Origin: Rhodoplanes serenus
Lineage (GTDB): Bacteria; Pseudomonadota; Alphaproteobacteria; Rhizobiales; Xanthobacteraceae
Assembly (NCBI GenBank): GCA_945893145.1
Contig: CAMDDZ010000009.1
Location: forward strand, 31,481-95,480
Length of the DNA stretch: 64,000 bases
Direction of reading: 5' to 3'
Every line of letters starts with the position of its first letter. The first letter of the stretch is position 1. The notes under the pieces are model-generated. The model was not told the DNA's origin. It made no database searches and worked only from the letters and a program-made list of their open reading frames with translations. The translations under genes were made by a program, and so were the position numbers. Below are positions 45,042 through 53,594 of this stretch, piece by piece.

Positions 45042-46364
45042 TCACCCAACAATCGCGAACTTGATGCCGAATAGCAACGCGAGGATCACCACGACCGGCT
45101 TCGCCTGTGTGATACGGCCAGAAAGGATCTTGCACAGCGCATAGGTGATGAAGCCAAGCCCGATGCCGGTCGCGATCGAATAGGTCAGCGGCATCGAGAT
45201 CGCGGCGATCACACCCGGAGCCGCCTCGGTGAGATCGTCCCAATCCATCTCGGCTAGGCCCTTGGTCATCACCACCGCGACGTAGAGCAGCGCCGCGGCT
45301 GTCGCATAAGCCGGAATCATGCCGGCAAGCGGCGCAAAGAACAGCGCGAGGAGGAACAGGATCGCAACCACAACGCCGGTGAGCCCGGTCCGGCCACCGG
45401 CGGCGACGCCGGCCGCACTCTCGATGTAGCTCGTGGTATTGGAGGTGCCGAGCAGCGATCCGATCACGGTCGCCGAGGAATCCGCGACCAGCGCCTGCCG
45501 CATGCGCAGCAGCTTGCCGTCGGCGTCGAGCAATCCGCCGCGGTGCGCCACGCCGATCAGGGTACCGGCGGTGTCGAAAAAATCCACCAAGAGCAGCGTG
45601 AAGATCACGACCAGCGCGGATTGCTCGAATATCCGCGAGAAATCGAGCTGCAGCAGCGTCGGCGCAAGCGACGGCGGCAACGAGACCACGCCCGAATAGG
45701 TGACGACATTGAGCGGAATGCCAACGAGCGTCACCGCCAAAATGCCGATCAACGTGGCGCCGAGCACGCCTCGGCTGTTGAGCGCCACGATCAGCACGAA
45801 GCCAGAAAGCGCAAGGAGCGCGGACCAGGCCTTCAGATCGGCGAGCGTGACCAGCGTCGCCGGATGCGCGACGATAACCTTAGCTTCCTCCAGCGCGATG
45901 ATGGCGAGGAACAGCCCGATGCCGGCCGAAACTGCGAGCTTCAGATTTTTCGGAATCGAATCGATCACGTATTGCCGCAGCGGACTGATCGAGATGAACA
46001 GCGCCAGGGCGCCGGACACCAGCACAAATGCGAGCGCCTGCTGCCATGTGTATTTGTAGGCGATCACCAGTGTGAAGGTGAAAAAGGCGTTGAGCCCCAT
46101 GCCGGGCGCGAGGGCGATCGGATAATTGGCGTAGAGCGCCATGATCAGCGTGGCGATCGCGGCCGCCAGGCAGGTCGCGACAAACACCGCGCCCTTGTCC
46201 ATGCCCGCATTGGCAAGGATCGCCGGGTTGACGAACACGATATAGACCATGGTGAGGAAGGTCGTGACGCCCGCCACCATCTCGGTGCGGACGTTGGTGC
46301 CGTTCTGCGTCAGCCCAAAGGTTCGGTCGAGAAAACCCACAGGTCGTGCGCCCGTATCGCTCAT
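45042..46364 (-). CDS. NCS2 family purine permease (AzgA-like)
   Basis: A 440-residue nucleobase transporter with about 13 helices. Visible signatures are FLTMVYIVFVNPAILANAG, APGMGLNAFFTFTL, LLVDFFDTAGTLIGVA and GTSNTTSYIESAAGVAAGGRTGLT, typical of the adenine/guanine/hypoxanthine (AzgA) branch. I start at 46364 with GGGGG upstream; the open frame upstream is not coding. It is in an operon with a ModA-like binding protein and diverges from cydA. Confidence 0.93.
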   Translation of the reverse strand: MSDTGARPVGFLDRTFGLTQNGTNVRTEMVAGVTTFLTMVYIVFVNPAILANAGMDKGAVFVATCLAAAIATLIMALYANYPIALAPGMGLNAFFTFTLVIAYKYTWQQALAFVLVSGALALFISISPLRQYVIDSIPKNLKLAVSAGIGLFLAIIALEEAKVIVAHPATLVTLADLKAWSALLALSGFVLIVALNSRGVLGATLIGILAVTLVGIPLNVVTYSGVVSLPPSLAPTLLQLDFSRIFEQSALVVIFTLLLVDFFDTAGTLIGVAHRGGLLDADGKLLRMRQALVADSSATVIGSLLGTSNTTSYIESAAGVAAGGRTGLTGVVVAILFLLALFFAPLAGMIPAYATAAALLYVAVVMTKGLAEMDWDDLTEAAPGVIAAISMPLTYSIATGIGLGFITYALCKILSGRITQAKPVVVILALLFGIKFAIVG

Positions 46365-46511
46365 CGCGATGCCCCCAATTTCCCGTGGACAGCATACCGC
46401 CCGGCTCAAGACCCGGCCATCGGCCCCAGACCCCCTTGCACAATTCACCGGACGCGCCGAAATGGAGTGGTGTCCCCTGCCCGCACGTCGCGGCAACCGG
46501 CGAATTTGGCG

Positions 46512-47915
46512 ATGGACTCTGTTGCGGCCCTCGATCCCGTCATGCTGGCGCGGCTGCAATTCGCCTTCACGATCTCATTCCACATCATCTTTCCAAGCTT
46601 CACGATCGGACTGTCGGCCTATATCGCCACCCTCGGCGTGATGTGGCTCGCGACCGGGCAAGAGCGCTATCGGCGAATCGCGCAGTTCTGGACCAAGATT
46701 TTCGCGGTTTCGTTCGGCATGGGCGTGGTGTCAGGGATCGTGCTGTCCTACGAGTTCGGCACCAATTGGAGCCGCTTCTCGGTCGTGGCCGGCAACATCG
46801 TGGGCCCGCTTGCCGGCTACGAAGTCCTCTCGGCGTTCTTCCTGGAGGCGAGCTTCCTCGCCATCATGCTGTTTGGCGGCAATCGCGTGCCGCGCTGGTT
46901 GCACGCGCTATCCGCCGTGATCGTCGCGATTGGCACGGCGCTCTCGGCGTTCTGGATTCTCTCAGCCAACAGCTGGATGCACACACCGGCCGGGCACGAG
47001 ATGCGCGATGGCGTCGCGTTCCCGCTCGACTGGTTCGCGATCGTGTTCAACCCGAGCTTCCTCTATCGCCTCGCGCATATGCTCAATGCGTCCTACCTGA
47101 CGGCGGGCTTCGTGGTGCTCGCGGTCGGCGCGCGCTATCTGGTCGCCAATCGACACGACGAAGAAGCCCGCACCATGCTGCGGATGGCGCTCGGCCTGCT
47201 GATCATTCTCGCGCCGTTGCAGCTCTTTCTCGGCGATCAGCACGGGCTCAACACGCTCAAGCACCAGCCGATCAAGATCGCCGCCATGGAGGCGCATTGG
47301 GACGGCAAGGAGCCGGGCGACTTCCACATTTTCGCGTGGCCGGACGAGAAGGCCGAGCAGAATCGTTTTGCGATCTCGATCCCGCGCGGCGCCTCGCTCA
47401 TTCTCACCCATGATCCGAACGGCCTGTTTCCCGGCCTCAAGAGCGTGCCGCCGCAGGACCGCCCGCCGGTGAAGTCGGTATTCTTCGCGTTCCGCGTCAT
47501 GCTCGGCATCGGCTTCTTCATGATTGGCGCCGCTCTGTTCGGCGGCTTGCTGTGGTGGCGCGGCACGCTGTTTCGCACGCGCTGGTATCTGTGGGTGATG
47601 TCGCATTCCTGGTGGATCGGTTTCGTTGCCGTGCTGGCCGGCTGGATCGTGACCGAGAGTGGACGCCAGCCGTGGATCGTGCAGGGCATCCTGCGCACCG
47701 CCGACGCCACATCGCCGGTGCTGGGCGGCGCGCTCGCCACCACGCTGGTGTTGTTCGTGCTGGTCTATGGCGTCGTGTTCTCGTTTGGCATTTTCTACAT
47801 CAACCGGTTGATCAACAAGGGACCGCAGGGCAGCGCGATCGAGCCGCCGAAATCGCTCGGCGGCACGCTCGCGTCGGCCGGCGACGCCACCCGCGAAGCC
47901 GTGGCGAAAGGATGA
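46512..47915 (+). CDS. cydA: Cytochrome bd-type (CIO) quinol oxidase subunit I
   Basis: Subunit I carries the heme b centres and the quinol site of a bd-type terminal oxidase that reduces oxygen to water. The 467-residue protein begins MLARLQFAFTISFHIIFPSFTIG (heme ligand His24) and contains GMGVVSGIVLSYEFGTNWS and GRQPWIVQGILRTADA. It is shorter than E. coli CydA, with a short Q-loop, the cyanide-insensitive (CIO) class. The start at 46512 matches the family N-terminus; the frame opens far upstream within the NCS2 gene but is not coding there. cydB follows 4 bp later. Confidence 0.95.
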   Translation: MDSVAALDPVMLARLQFAFTISFHIIFPSFTIGLSAYIATLGVMWLATGQERYRRIAQFWTKIFAVSFGMGVVSGIVLSYEFGTNWSRFSVVAGNIVGPLAGYEVLSAFFLEASFLAIMLFGGNRVPRWLHALSAVIVAIGTALSAFWILSANSWMHTPAGHEMRDGVAFPLDWFAIVFNPSFLYRLAHMLNASYLTAGFVVLAVGARYLVANRHDEEARTMLRMALGLLIILAPLQLFLGDQHGLNTLKHQPIKIAAMEAHWDGKEPGDFHIFAWPDEKAEQNRFAISIPRGASLILTHDPNGLFPGLKSVPPQDRPPVKSVFFAFRVMLGIGFFMIGAALFGGLLWWRGTLFRTRWYLWVMSHSWWIGFVAVLAGWIVTESGRQPWIVQGILRTADATSPVLGGALATTLVLFVLVYGVVFSFGIFYINRLINKGPQGSAIEPPKSLGGTLASAGDATREAVAKG

Positions 47916-47919
47916 TGCG

Positions 47920-48924
47920 ATGATCGAGCCGCATCTCCCGCTGATCTGGGCCGGTATTATCGGCACCGCGGTCGCCCTGTATGTGGTCCTCGACGGCTTC
48001 GATCTCGGCATCGGTGTGCTGTTCCCGTTCGCCAAGGATGATAACGAGCGCAGCCAGATGATGGCCTCGATCGCGCCGTTCTGGGACGGCAACGAGACCT
48101 GGCTGGTCATGGGCGGCGTTGGGCTTCTGGTGGCGTTCCCGCCCGCCTACGCGGTGATCATGCCGGCCTTCTATCTGCCGGTGATCGTCATGGTGCTCGC
48201 GCTGGTGTTTCGCGGCGTGGCGTTCGAATTCCGCGAGGTCGGCGGCCACAAGACGCTATGGAGCATTGCGTTCGCGGCGGGCTCGACGGTCGCGGGGTTC
48301 TGTCAGGGCGTCATCCTCGGCGCACTGATCCAGGGCATCCGCGTCGAACGCGGCGCATTTGCCGGTGGCCCGTTCGACTGGGCGACGCCATTCGCATTGG
48401 TGTGCGGGCTCGGCGTGGTCGCAGGCTATGCGCTGTTGGGCGCAACCTGGCTGGTGATGAAGACCGAAGGTCCGGTGGCCGAACGCGCCCGCGCGCACGC
48501 CCGGCTGTTGCTGGTCGTGGTGCTGGTCTTCATGGCGGTGGTGAGCATTTGGACGCCGCTTTCGATCCCGCGCATTTTCGAGCGCTGGTTCTCGCTGCCG
48601 AATTTCTTCTATCTGTCGCCGGTGCCGCTGCTCACGGCGCTCACCGCTTACGTTGGGTGGCGCGCCCTTGAAAAAAATCGTGACACCGCGCCATTCGTCG
48701 CCTCGATCGGGCTGTTCCTACTCGGTTACGCCGGGCTTGCGATCTCGTGTTTCCCGTATCTGGTGCCGCCGTCGCTCACGATCTGGCAGACTGCCGCCGC
48801 GCCCGCGAGCCAAGCCTTCATGCTGATCGGCACCGCGATCCTGCTGCCGCTGATTTTGGCGTACACGGCCTATGTGTATTGGGTGTTCCGCGGCAAGGTG
48901 AAGCCCGGCGGCAGTTACCACTAG
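47920..48924 (+). CDS. cydB: Cytochrome bd-type (CIO) quinol oxidase subunit II
   Basis: Subunit II of the bd-type oxidase, 334 residues and about eight helices. VLDGFDLGIGVLFPF, FWDGNETWLVMGGVGLLVAFPPAYAV and RGVAFEFRE are diagnostic. It starts 4 bp after cydA and must be co-transcribed. No cydX follows: the next gene converges 4 bp from the stop. Confidence 0.95.
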   Translation: MIEPHLPLIWAGIIGTAVALYVVLDGFDLGIGVLFPFAKDDNERSQMMASIAPFWDGNETWLVMGGVGLLVAFPPAYAVIMPAFYLPVIVMVLALVFRGVAFEFREVGGHKTLWSIAFAAGSTVAGFCQGVILGALIQGIRVERGAFAGGPFDWATPFALVCGLGVVAGYALLGATWLVMKTEGPVAERARAHARLLLVVVLVFMAVVSIWTPLSIPRIFERWFSLPNFFYLSPVPLLTALTAYVGWRALEKNRDTAPFVASIGLFLLGYAGLAISCFPYLVPPSLTIWQTAAAPASQAFMLIGTAILLPLILAYTAYVYWVFRGKVKPGGSYH

Positions 48925-48928
48925 GGCG

Positions 48929-50434
48929 CTATTTTGATTGTGCCGCCTCGCGCGGCCGGATCACGCCCCAGCCGATCCGCAACAGCGGCAGGCGACCCTG
49001 GAAGCGGCGCTCGAAGGCGCGCGGGACCTCCGGCACCAAATCGGGGAAGCGTTCGCGGATCGCGGCCGGCAGCGTTGCGTCGGCATCGTTGCTCGGCCAC
49101 ACCACAATCGCGCCGTTGCGTTCGACGTCACCGCGCGTCACCCAAGGGGTTCGCTCGGGCGCGGCCTGAAAATAAAGGCTCGGCCGGCTTGGCGCCGTGA
49201 GCACGACGAGCGCCGCAATCTTCTGGTCCCCCGCCACGATCCGCAGCGGGCTGCCGAAGCGGCGCTGAAAGCTGTCGGCAAAGAAGCGGCCCATCTCGGC
49301 CGCCGGTTTCTCGACGCGCAGATCGACCGCCAACATCCAAGGCGCGAGCGGTATTGCCAGCGCTGCGAGCAGTGGCGGCAGGATCAGCAGCGCCGTCCAG
49401 GCATAGACAGAAGCGCGCTGATGCACGAGCCGCACGCGATCCGGGGCCGCGACAATGACGGCCAATCCGGACAGCACCGCAAGTGGCGCCGCGACAAAAA
49501 TCTCCGGCCGGCTTGCAAACAGCGCCAGCAATCCGCTGGCAAGCGCCGGCGCGAGCGCGAAAAAGAGTACGAAGGCGCGCGCTTCGGACGCGATCGGCGG
49601 ACGCTCGATCTCGACGGCCGGCGCGCTCGGCCGCAGCGTGAAGCCACGGCCGAGCGCCACCAGTACCAAAAGCCCGGCATGCCCGGCGATGAGTACGCCG
49701 ATCAGCCGGCCCCAGGCACGGACATTGTCGCCAATCGTGGCGGCGGCCGGCAAACCAACGCCGCCAGACTGGTCGAGCCAGATCAGGTGCGGAAACACGA
49801 TTGCGATCGGGATGAAGGCGGCGATCCACGGCTCGATCGTCATGGCCTGCGCGCGGCCGCGTGGCGTCATCAAGCTGAACGCCACCATCAGGCCGAGCAG
49901 CACCACGCCGATGGTACTCGTGAGCAGCAGGAGACCGATGTCGACGCCGAGCACGAACCAATAGATGCGCTGGCCCTGCCCGACCGCACGCCAATAATGC
50001 AGTAGCGCCAGCGCCCACAGCGCGGCAGCCAGAATGCCCGGCCCAAAATCCGGCGTCGGCACAGTGAACGCCGCAACGCCGACCATCAGCAGCACCGCCA
50101 TCGCGGCATGGGTCACGCCGACGATCGCGCGGCCGAGCGTGAACACCGTCCAATAGACAGTCACGACGCAAATCTGCGAGAGCAGATAGACGCCGAACAG
50201 TCCCAAGGCGCGGTAGGCGATTTCCGCGAGCCAAAACGAGAGCGGCGGACCCAAATCGCTGCCCAACTGGAATTCGTGGCCGATGGCCAGCGTTTCGGCG
50301 AGTTCGCCAGGCGGCGCGGCATAAAACAGCGCGGGCACCAAGGTCCACAGCACGGCCTGGGCCAACGCCGCCGCCCACACGACCGTGGACGGCCGCGTGC
50401 GCAGGAACTCAATGAACAGGGAAACCGAAAGCAT
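48929..50434 (-). CDS. ArnT/GT39-like membrane glycosyltransferase
   Basis: A 501-residue protein with about ten helices in the first 400 residues and a soluble C-terminal domain (about 400-501). The first periplasmic loop (PGELAETLAIGHEFQLGSD, then PPLSFWLAEI) has the acidic/aromatic pattern of PMT/ArnT family enzymes that use polyprenyl-phosphate sugars. The substrate is unknown. The ATG at 50434 is close to the family start; the longer frame overlaps rnhB. It converges with cydB. Confidence 0.8.
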   Translation of the reverse strand: MLSVSLFIEFLRTRPSTVVWAAALAQAVLWTLVPALFYAAPPGELAETLAIGHEFQLGSDLGPPLSFWLAEIAYRALGLFGVYLLSQICVVTVYWTVFTLGRAIVGVTHAAMAVLLMVGVAAFTVPTPDFGPGILAAALWALALLHYWRAVGQGQRIYWFVLGVDIGLLLLTSTIGVVLLGLMVAFSLMTPRGRAQAMTIEPWIAAFIPIAIVFPHLIWLDQSGGVGLPAAATIGDNVRAWGRLIGVLIAGHAGLLVLVALGRGFTLRPSAPAVEIERPPIASEARAFVLFFALAPALASGLLALFASRPEIFVAAPLAVLSGLAVIVAAPDRVRLVHQRASVYAWTALLILPPLLAALAIPLAPWMLAVDLRVEKPAAEMGRFFADSFQRRFGSPLRIVAGDQKIAALVVLTAPSRPSLYFQAAPERTPWVTRGDVERNGAIVVWPSNDADATLPAAIRERFPDLVPEVPRAFERRFQGRLPLLRIGWGVIRPREAAQSK

Positions 50435-50481
50435 ACGCCGGCACGCCACCCCAGAGACCCGCAGAGCTAACCTTGCGCGAG

Positions 50482-51198
50482 CTAGAGAGGCAACCTGGTT
50501 TCCGGCGCTATCGTCTCGATTTCGACCTCGATCCGGGTCTCGCTGTAAAACGCCGCGACCGGCGCAAACGAGCGGCGGTGATGGATGGTGGGCCCCAGCC
50601 GGTTCAAGGCGCTCACATGCTCGGGCACGCTGTAGCCCATGTGGCGCTCGAAGCCGTAGCCCGGATGGCAGAGGCCAAGCCGCATCATCAGCCGGTCGCG
50701 CGTCACCTTGGCGACGATGGAGGCTGCCGCGATGGAGGCGACCAGCGCGTCGCCGCCGATCACCGCCTCGCAATCGCAGCCGGCGTCGATCCTGTCGCGG
50801 CCGTCGACGAACACCAGCAGCGGCCGAACGGGCAGCGCTTTGACGGCCCGTGCCAGCGCCCAGAGCGAAGCGCGCAGGATGTTGTCGCGATCGATGCGCG
50901 CGGTCGAGCCGAACGCGATGGCGACCTCCGCGCTGGCACAGATTTTCAAATAGAGCTTCTCGCGCTCGTCGCGGTCGAGCTTCTTGGAATCGTCGAGCCC
51001 GCGCGGAATGCGCTTGGGATCGAGCACCACCGCGGCGGCCACGACCGGACCCGCGAGCGGCCCGCGTCCGGCCTCGTCGCAGCCCGCAACCGGCCAGATA
51101 CCGTTGTTGAGCGCGCGCCGCTCACGCCGGAACGTCGGGCGAACATCGGCATCGCCGAGCGGCAGGCGGACAACGGGTTTGGCGGCGGTTCGACTCAT
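50482..51198 (-). CDS. rnhB: Ribonuclease HII RnhB
   Basis: Cleaves the RNA strand of RNA-DNA hybrids and removes misincorporated ribonucleotides. The 238-residue protein has [21 protein letters not shown] with the first catalytic Asp-Glu pair, VFVDGRDRI with another Asp, and [18 protein letters not shown] and [10 protein letters not shown] blocks. About 30 extra N-terminal residues precede the domain. The ATG at 51198 is my choice; one nine codons upstream is an alternative. Confidence 0.95.
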   Translation of the reverse strand: MSRTAAKPVVRLPLGDADVRPTFRRERRALNNGIWPVAGCDEAGRGPLAGPVVAAAVVLDPKRIPRGLDDSKKLDRDEREKLYLKICASAEVAIAFGSTARIDRDNILRASLWALARAVKALPVRPLLVFVDGRDRIDAGCDCEAVIGGDALVASIAAASIVAKVTRDRLMMRLGLCHPGYGFERHMGYSVPEHVSALNRLGPTIHHRRSFAPVAAFYSETRIEVEIETIAPETRLPL

Positions 51199-51309
51199 CG
51201 CCCGCGAGATTGCGCAGGCGACCATGGCAAAGCAACGGCAATCCCCGCTGTTATGGCAAGCGAGAACGCCGCCTTGACGGCGCGCTCTCAGGTTTCATCG
51301 GCACCGGAT

Positions 51310-51747
51310 TTAGTCTGGCAGAACGAGGCGGCCATCCGCCGTAAAGCCGAAGCCTGGCGCACAGACGACCTCCCAGGCGTGACCGTCAGGATCGGCGAAA
51401 TAGCCGCGATAGCCGCCGTACTCGGTCTTGCTCGGCGGCCGCAGCGGCGCTGCGCCGGCCGCAATGCCGCGCGCGTATGCTGCGTCGACCTCCTCGGGCG
51501 CTCGGCAGTTCCAGGCGAGCGTCGAGCCGCGAAACGTCTGCGGTCGCGGCTCGCTGTCAACCGCTGCGTCGGCCGCGAGCTTGTCCCAGGACCACAGTGC
51601 CAGCACGACACCGCCTGCATCGATGAAGGCGATCTCGTCGCCGGTCGCGCGGAACTTACGCTTGAAACCCAGCGCCTCGTAGAACGCCACGCTGACGCGG
51701 ACATCGCGCACCCCGAGCGTCACGACCGTGAGAACGGGATCGCTCAT
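51310..51747 (-). CDS. VOC/glyoxalase family protein
   Basis: A 145-residue vicinal-oxygen-chelate protein with two beta-alpha-beta-beta-beta modules (TVVTLGVRDVRVSVAFYEALGF and the second with GYFADPDGHAWEV). The metal-binding Glu and His pattern is partly visible; the reaction is unknown. It starts within the stop of the radical SAM gene (ATGA overlap) and is therefore coupled to it and shares its LexA-box promoter. Confidence 0.85.
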   Translation of the reverse strand: MSDPVLTVVTLGVRDVRVSVAFYEALGFKRKFRATGDEIAFIDAGGVVLALWSWDKLAADAAVDSEPRPQTFRGSTLAWNCRAPEEVDAAYARGIAAGAAPLRPPSKTEYGGYRGYFADPDGHAWEVVCAPGFGFTADGRLVLPD

Positions 51748-52892
51748 CCGAACAGGCTGAGCTGTTCGGCGCGCTGCCGGGGCGAGCGGAAATGCTCGGT
51801 GGTGAGCGCGACCTTGTGCTGATTGAGGCCGAGCTTCTCGCAATGGGTCTCGAACCGCCGGCCGATCATCCAGGCATAGGGCCCGGCGCCGGTCATGCGC
51901 TGACCCCAGGTGGAATCGTAATCCTTGCCGCCGCGCATGTCGCGAATGAGCTTCATGACGTGGGCTTCGCGGTCGGGAAAATTCGCCTTGAGCCACTCCA
52001 CGAACAAGCCCCGCACTTCGAGCGGCAGGCGCAACAGCACGTAGCCCGCACCTTTGACGCCCGCAATCGCAGCCGCGTCGAGGATGCGCTCGATGTCCAT
52101 GTCGTTGATCGCAGGGATAACCGGCGCGACCATCACCGACGTCGGCACGCCCGCGGCTGACAATTGCCGCAGCGTTTCCAGGCGGCGCCCGGGCGTCGCC
52201 GCCCGCGGCTCCATGGTGCGCGCCAGCGAAGCATTGAGCGTCGTCACCGAGAGCGCGACTTTGACCAGGTTGCGCTCAGCCAGGCGCGCCAGAATATCGA
52301 CGTCGCGCAGGATCAGCGCCGACTTGGTCACGATGCCGACCGGATGACCGGCGCGCTCCAGCACTTCGAGAATGCCGCGCATCACCTGGTACTTCCGCTC
52401 GATCGGCTGATACGGATCGGTGTTGGTGCCGATCGCGATGGTGCGCGGCTGATAGTTGGGCGCCGACAGTTCGCGCTCGAGTAGCGCAGGAGCATCCGGC
52501 TTCACGAACAGCTTCGATTCGAAATCGAGGCCCGGCGACATACCGAGATAGGCGTGGGTCGGCCGCGCGAAGCAATAGACGCAGCCGTGCTCGCAACCGC
52601 GATAGGGATTGATCGAGCGGTCGAAGGAAATGTCCGGCGATTCATTGCGCGTGATGATCTTGCGCGTGGAATCGATCGACACCGTGGTCTGGAACGGCGG
52701 CAATTCCTCGAGGCTTTGCCAGCCGTCGTCGAAAGCAATCCGCGCGATCGGCTCGTAGCGGCCTGACGCATTCGACAGCGTGCCACGGCCGCGACGGCGC
52801 TCGCGAGCGACGGCGGTGCCGACAAAATCGCCCGCCGGCGCTGAGGGCGTCGGCGCCGGCGGGCTGCGGAGAACGGCTGAGTTGCGGCTCAT
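51744..52892 (-). CDS. PA0069 family radical SAM protein
   Basis: A 382-residue radical SAM enzyme related to spore photoproduct lyase-like proteins (COG1533). The cluster motif is NPYRGCEHGCVYCFARPTHAYL (CxxxCxxC), followed by the SAM-binding and later blocks IGTNTDPYQPIE, TKSALILRDVDIL and VMVAPVIPAINDMDIE. Reaction unknown; a role in DNA damage is suggested by relatives and by the LexA box 28 bp upstream. The downstream VOC gene overlaps by 4 bp. Confidence 0.9.
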   Translation of the reverse strand: MSRNSAVLRSPPAPTPSAPAGDFVGTAVARERRRGRGTLSNASGRYEPIARIAFDDGWQSLEELPPFQTTVSIDSTRKIITRNESPDISFDRSINPYRGCEHGCVYCFARPTHAYLGMSPGLDFESKLFVKPDAPALLERELSAPNYQPRTIAIGTNTDPYQPIERKYQVMRGILEVLERAGHPVGIVTKSALILRDVDILARLAERNLVKVALSVTTLNASLARTMEPRAATPGRRLETLRQLSAAGVPTSVMVAPVIPAINDMDIERILDAAAIAGVKGAGYVLLRLPLEVRGLFVEWLKANFPDREAHVMKLIRDMRGGKDYDSTWGQRMTGAGPYAWMIGRRFETHCEKLGLNQHKVALTTEHFRSPRQRAEQLSLFG

Positions 52893-52919
52893 GATGGCTT
52901 CGTTCTATCGGGCTGATGA

Positions 52920-52934
52920 GAACAAAACAAGAAC
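52920..52934. promoter_or_regulatory. LexA (SOS) box, alphaproteobacterial type
   Basis: GAAC, seven bases (AAAACAA), GAAC: an exact match to the direct-repeat LexA site known for alphaproteobacteria. It lies 28 bp upstream of the radical SAM start on the minus strand, where it would block the promoter. The DUF3551 gene on the other strand begins 98 bp away, so dual control is possible. Confidence 0.7.
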
Positions 52935-53031
52935 AATCTTACGCGCCTCACTGTTTTGTGCACACACCCGAATACAACTGGGGTTCCGGCGTTTAGTTTC
53001 CCAGGGGGAGCGGCTCAGCAGGAGGACAACG

Positions 53032-53295
53032 ATGCGGATCGTTCTCGCCAGTCTGGTTGCGGTCGCGGCTGTGGTCGTGTCGCAGCCGGCACTCGCCGCA
53101 CCGGCGCCGTGGTGCGCCAAGCTTTCGCTCGGTGAGGACTACATCGCCGAGCGCTGTGAATATAAGACCTTCGAAGCCTGCCTGCAGGTTATCGCCGGAC
53201 AAGGTCCGAGCTTCTGCGTGCAGAATCCGGCCTACAATCCCAACGCGGCGCCAGAGCCGCGGGCCCGCCGCAAGGCGCAACCGCAAACGAGGTGA
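53032..53295 (+). CDS. DUF3551 family exported protein, copy 1
   Basis: An 87-residue exported protein with a signal peptide (IVLASLVAVAAVVVSQPALA) and four cysteines in the family pattern PWCAKLS, ERCEYKTFEAC and FCVQNP. DUF3551 is confined largely to Hyphomicrobiales and its function is unknown. AGGAGG precedes the ATG. Copy 2 starts 3 bp after its stop, and copy 3 lies beyond the amidohydrolase. Confidence 0.88.
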   Translation: MRIVLASLVAVAAVVVSQPALAAPAPWCAKLSLGEDYIAERCEYKTFEACLQVIAGQGPSFCVQNPAYNPNAAPEPRARRKAQPQTR

Positions 53296-53298
53296 GTT

Positions 53299-53562
53299 AT
53301 GTTATCACGCATCATTTTTCTTGGGAGCTTGCTGGCCGTTGCGACGTTTTGCGGCACTCCGGCCGAAGCCTACTACACCGAAGGGCCATGGTGCTTGAAG
53401 GTCAACATCGGACGCGCCGTGACCGAGCGATGCCACTACCGAACGTTCGAAGCGTGCAACGCCGGACGCTTCAATGAAAGTACAGCGTTCTGCGTGCAGA
53501 ACCCGCGCTACCTTCCCTATTGGGGCCAGAAGGAGCCGCTGCAGCGCAGACGGTATCGCTAA
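53299..53562 (+). CDS. DUF3551 family exported protein, copy 2
   Basis: An 87-residue paralogue of the previous gene: signal peptide IIFLGSLLAVATFCGTPAEA, then PWCLKVNIG, ERCHYRTFEAC and FCVQNPRY with the same four cysteines. It begins 3 bp after copy 1 and ends 32 bp before the amidohydrolase, so the three are likely one transcript. Confidence 0.88.
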   Translation: MLSRIIFLGSLLAVATFCGTPAEAYYTEGPWCLKVNIGRAVTERCHYRTFEACNAGRFNESTAFCVQNPRYLPYWGQKEPLQRRRYR

Positions 53563-53594
53563 CGGGCTGCGCGATGGGACATAGCGGGGGAGAC

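Noticed and set aside
45543..46511. Upstream extension of the cydA frame
   Set aside because: It lies antisense to the NCS2 permease gene and has Arg/His-rich, non-conserved sequence; the cydA family N-terminus fits the ATG at 46512.
49128..50378. Alternative-frame ORF inside the GT39-like gene
   Set aside because: Arg/Ala-rich shadow; the real frame has regular membrane helices.
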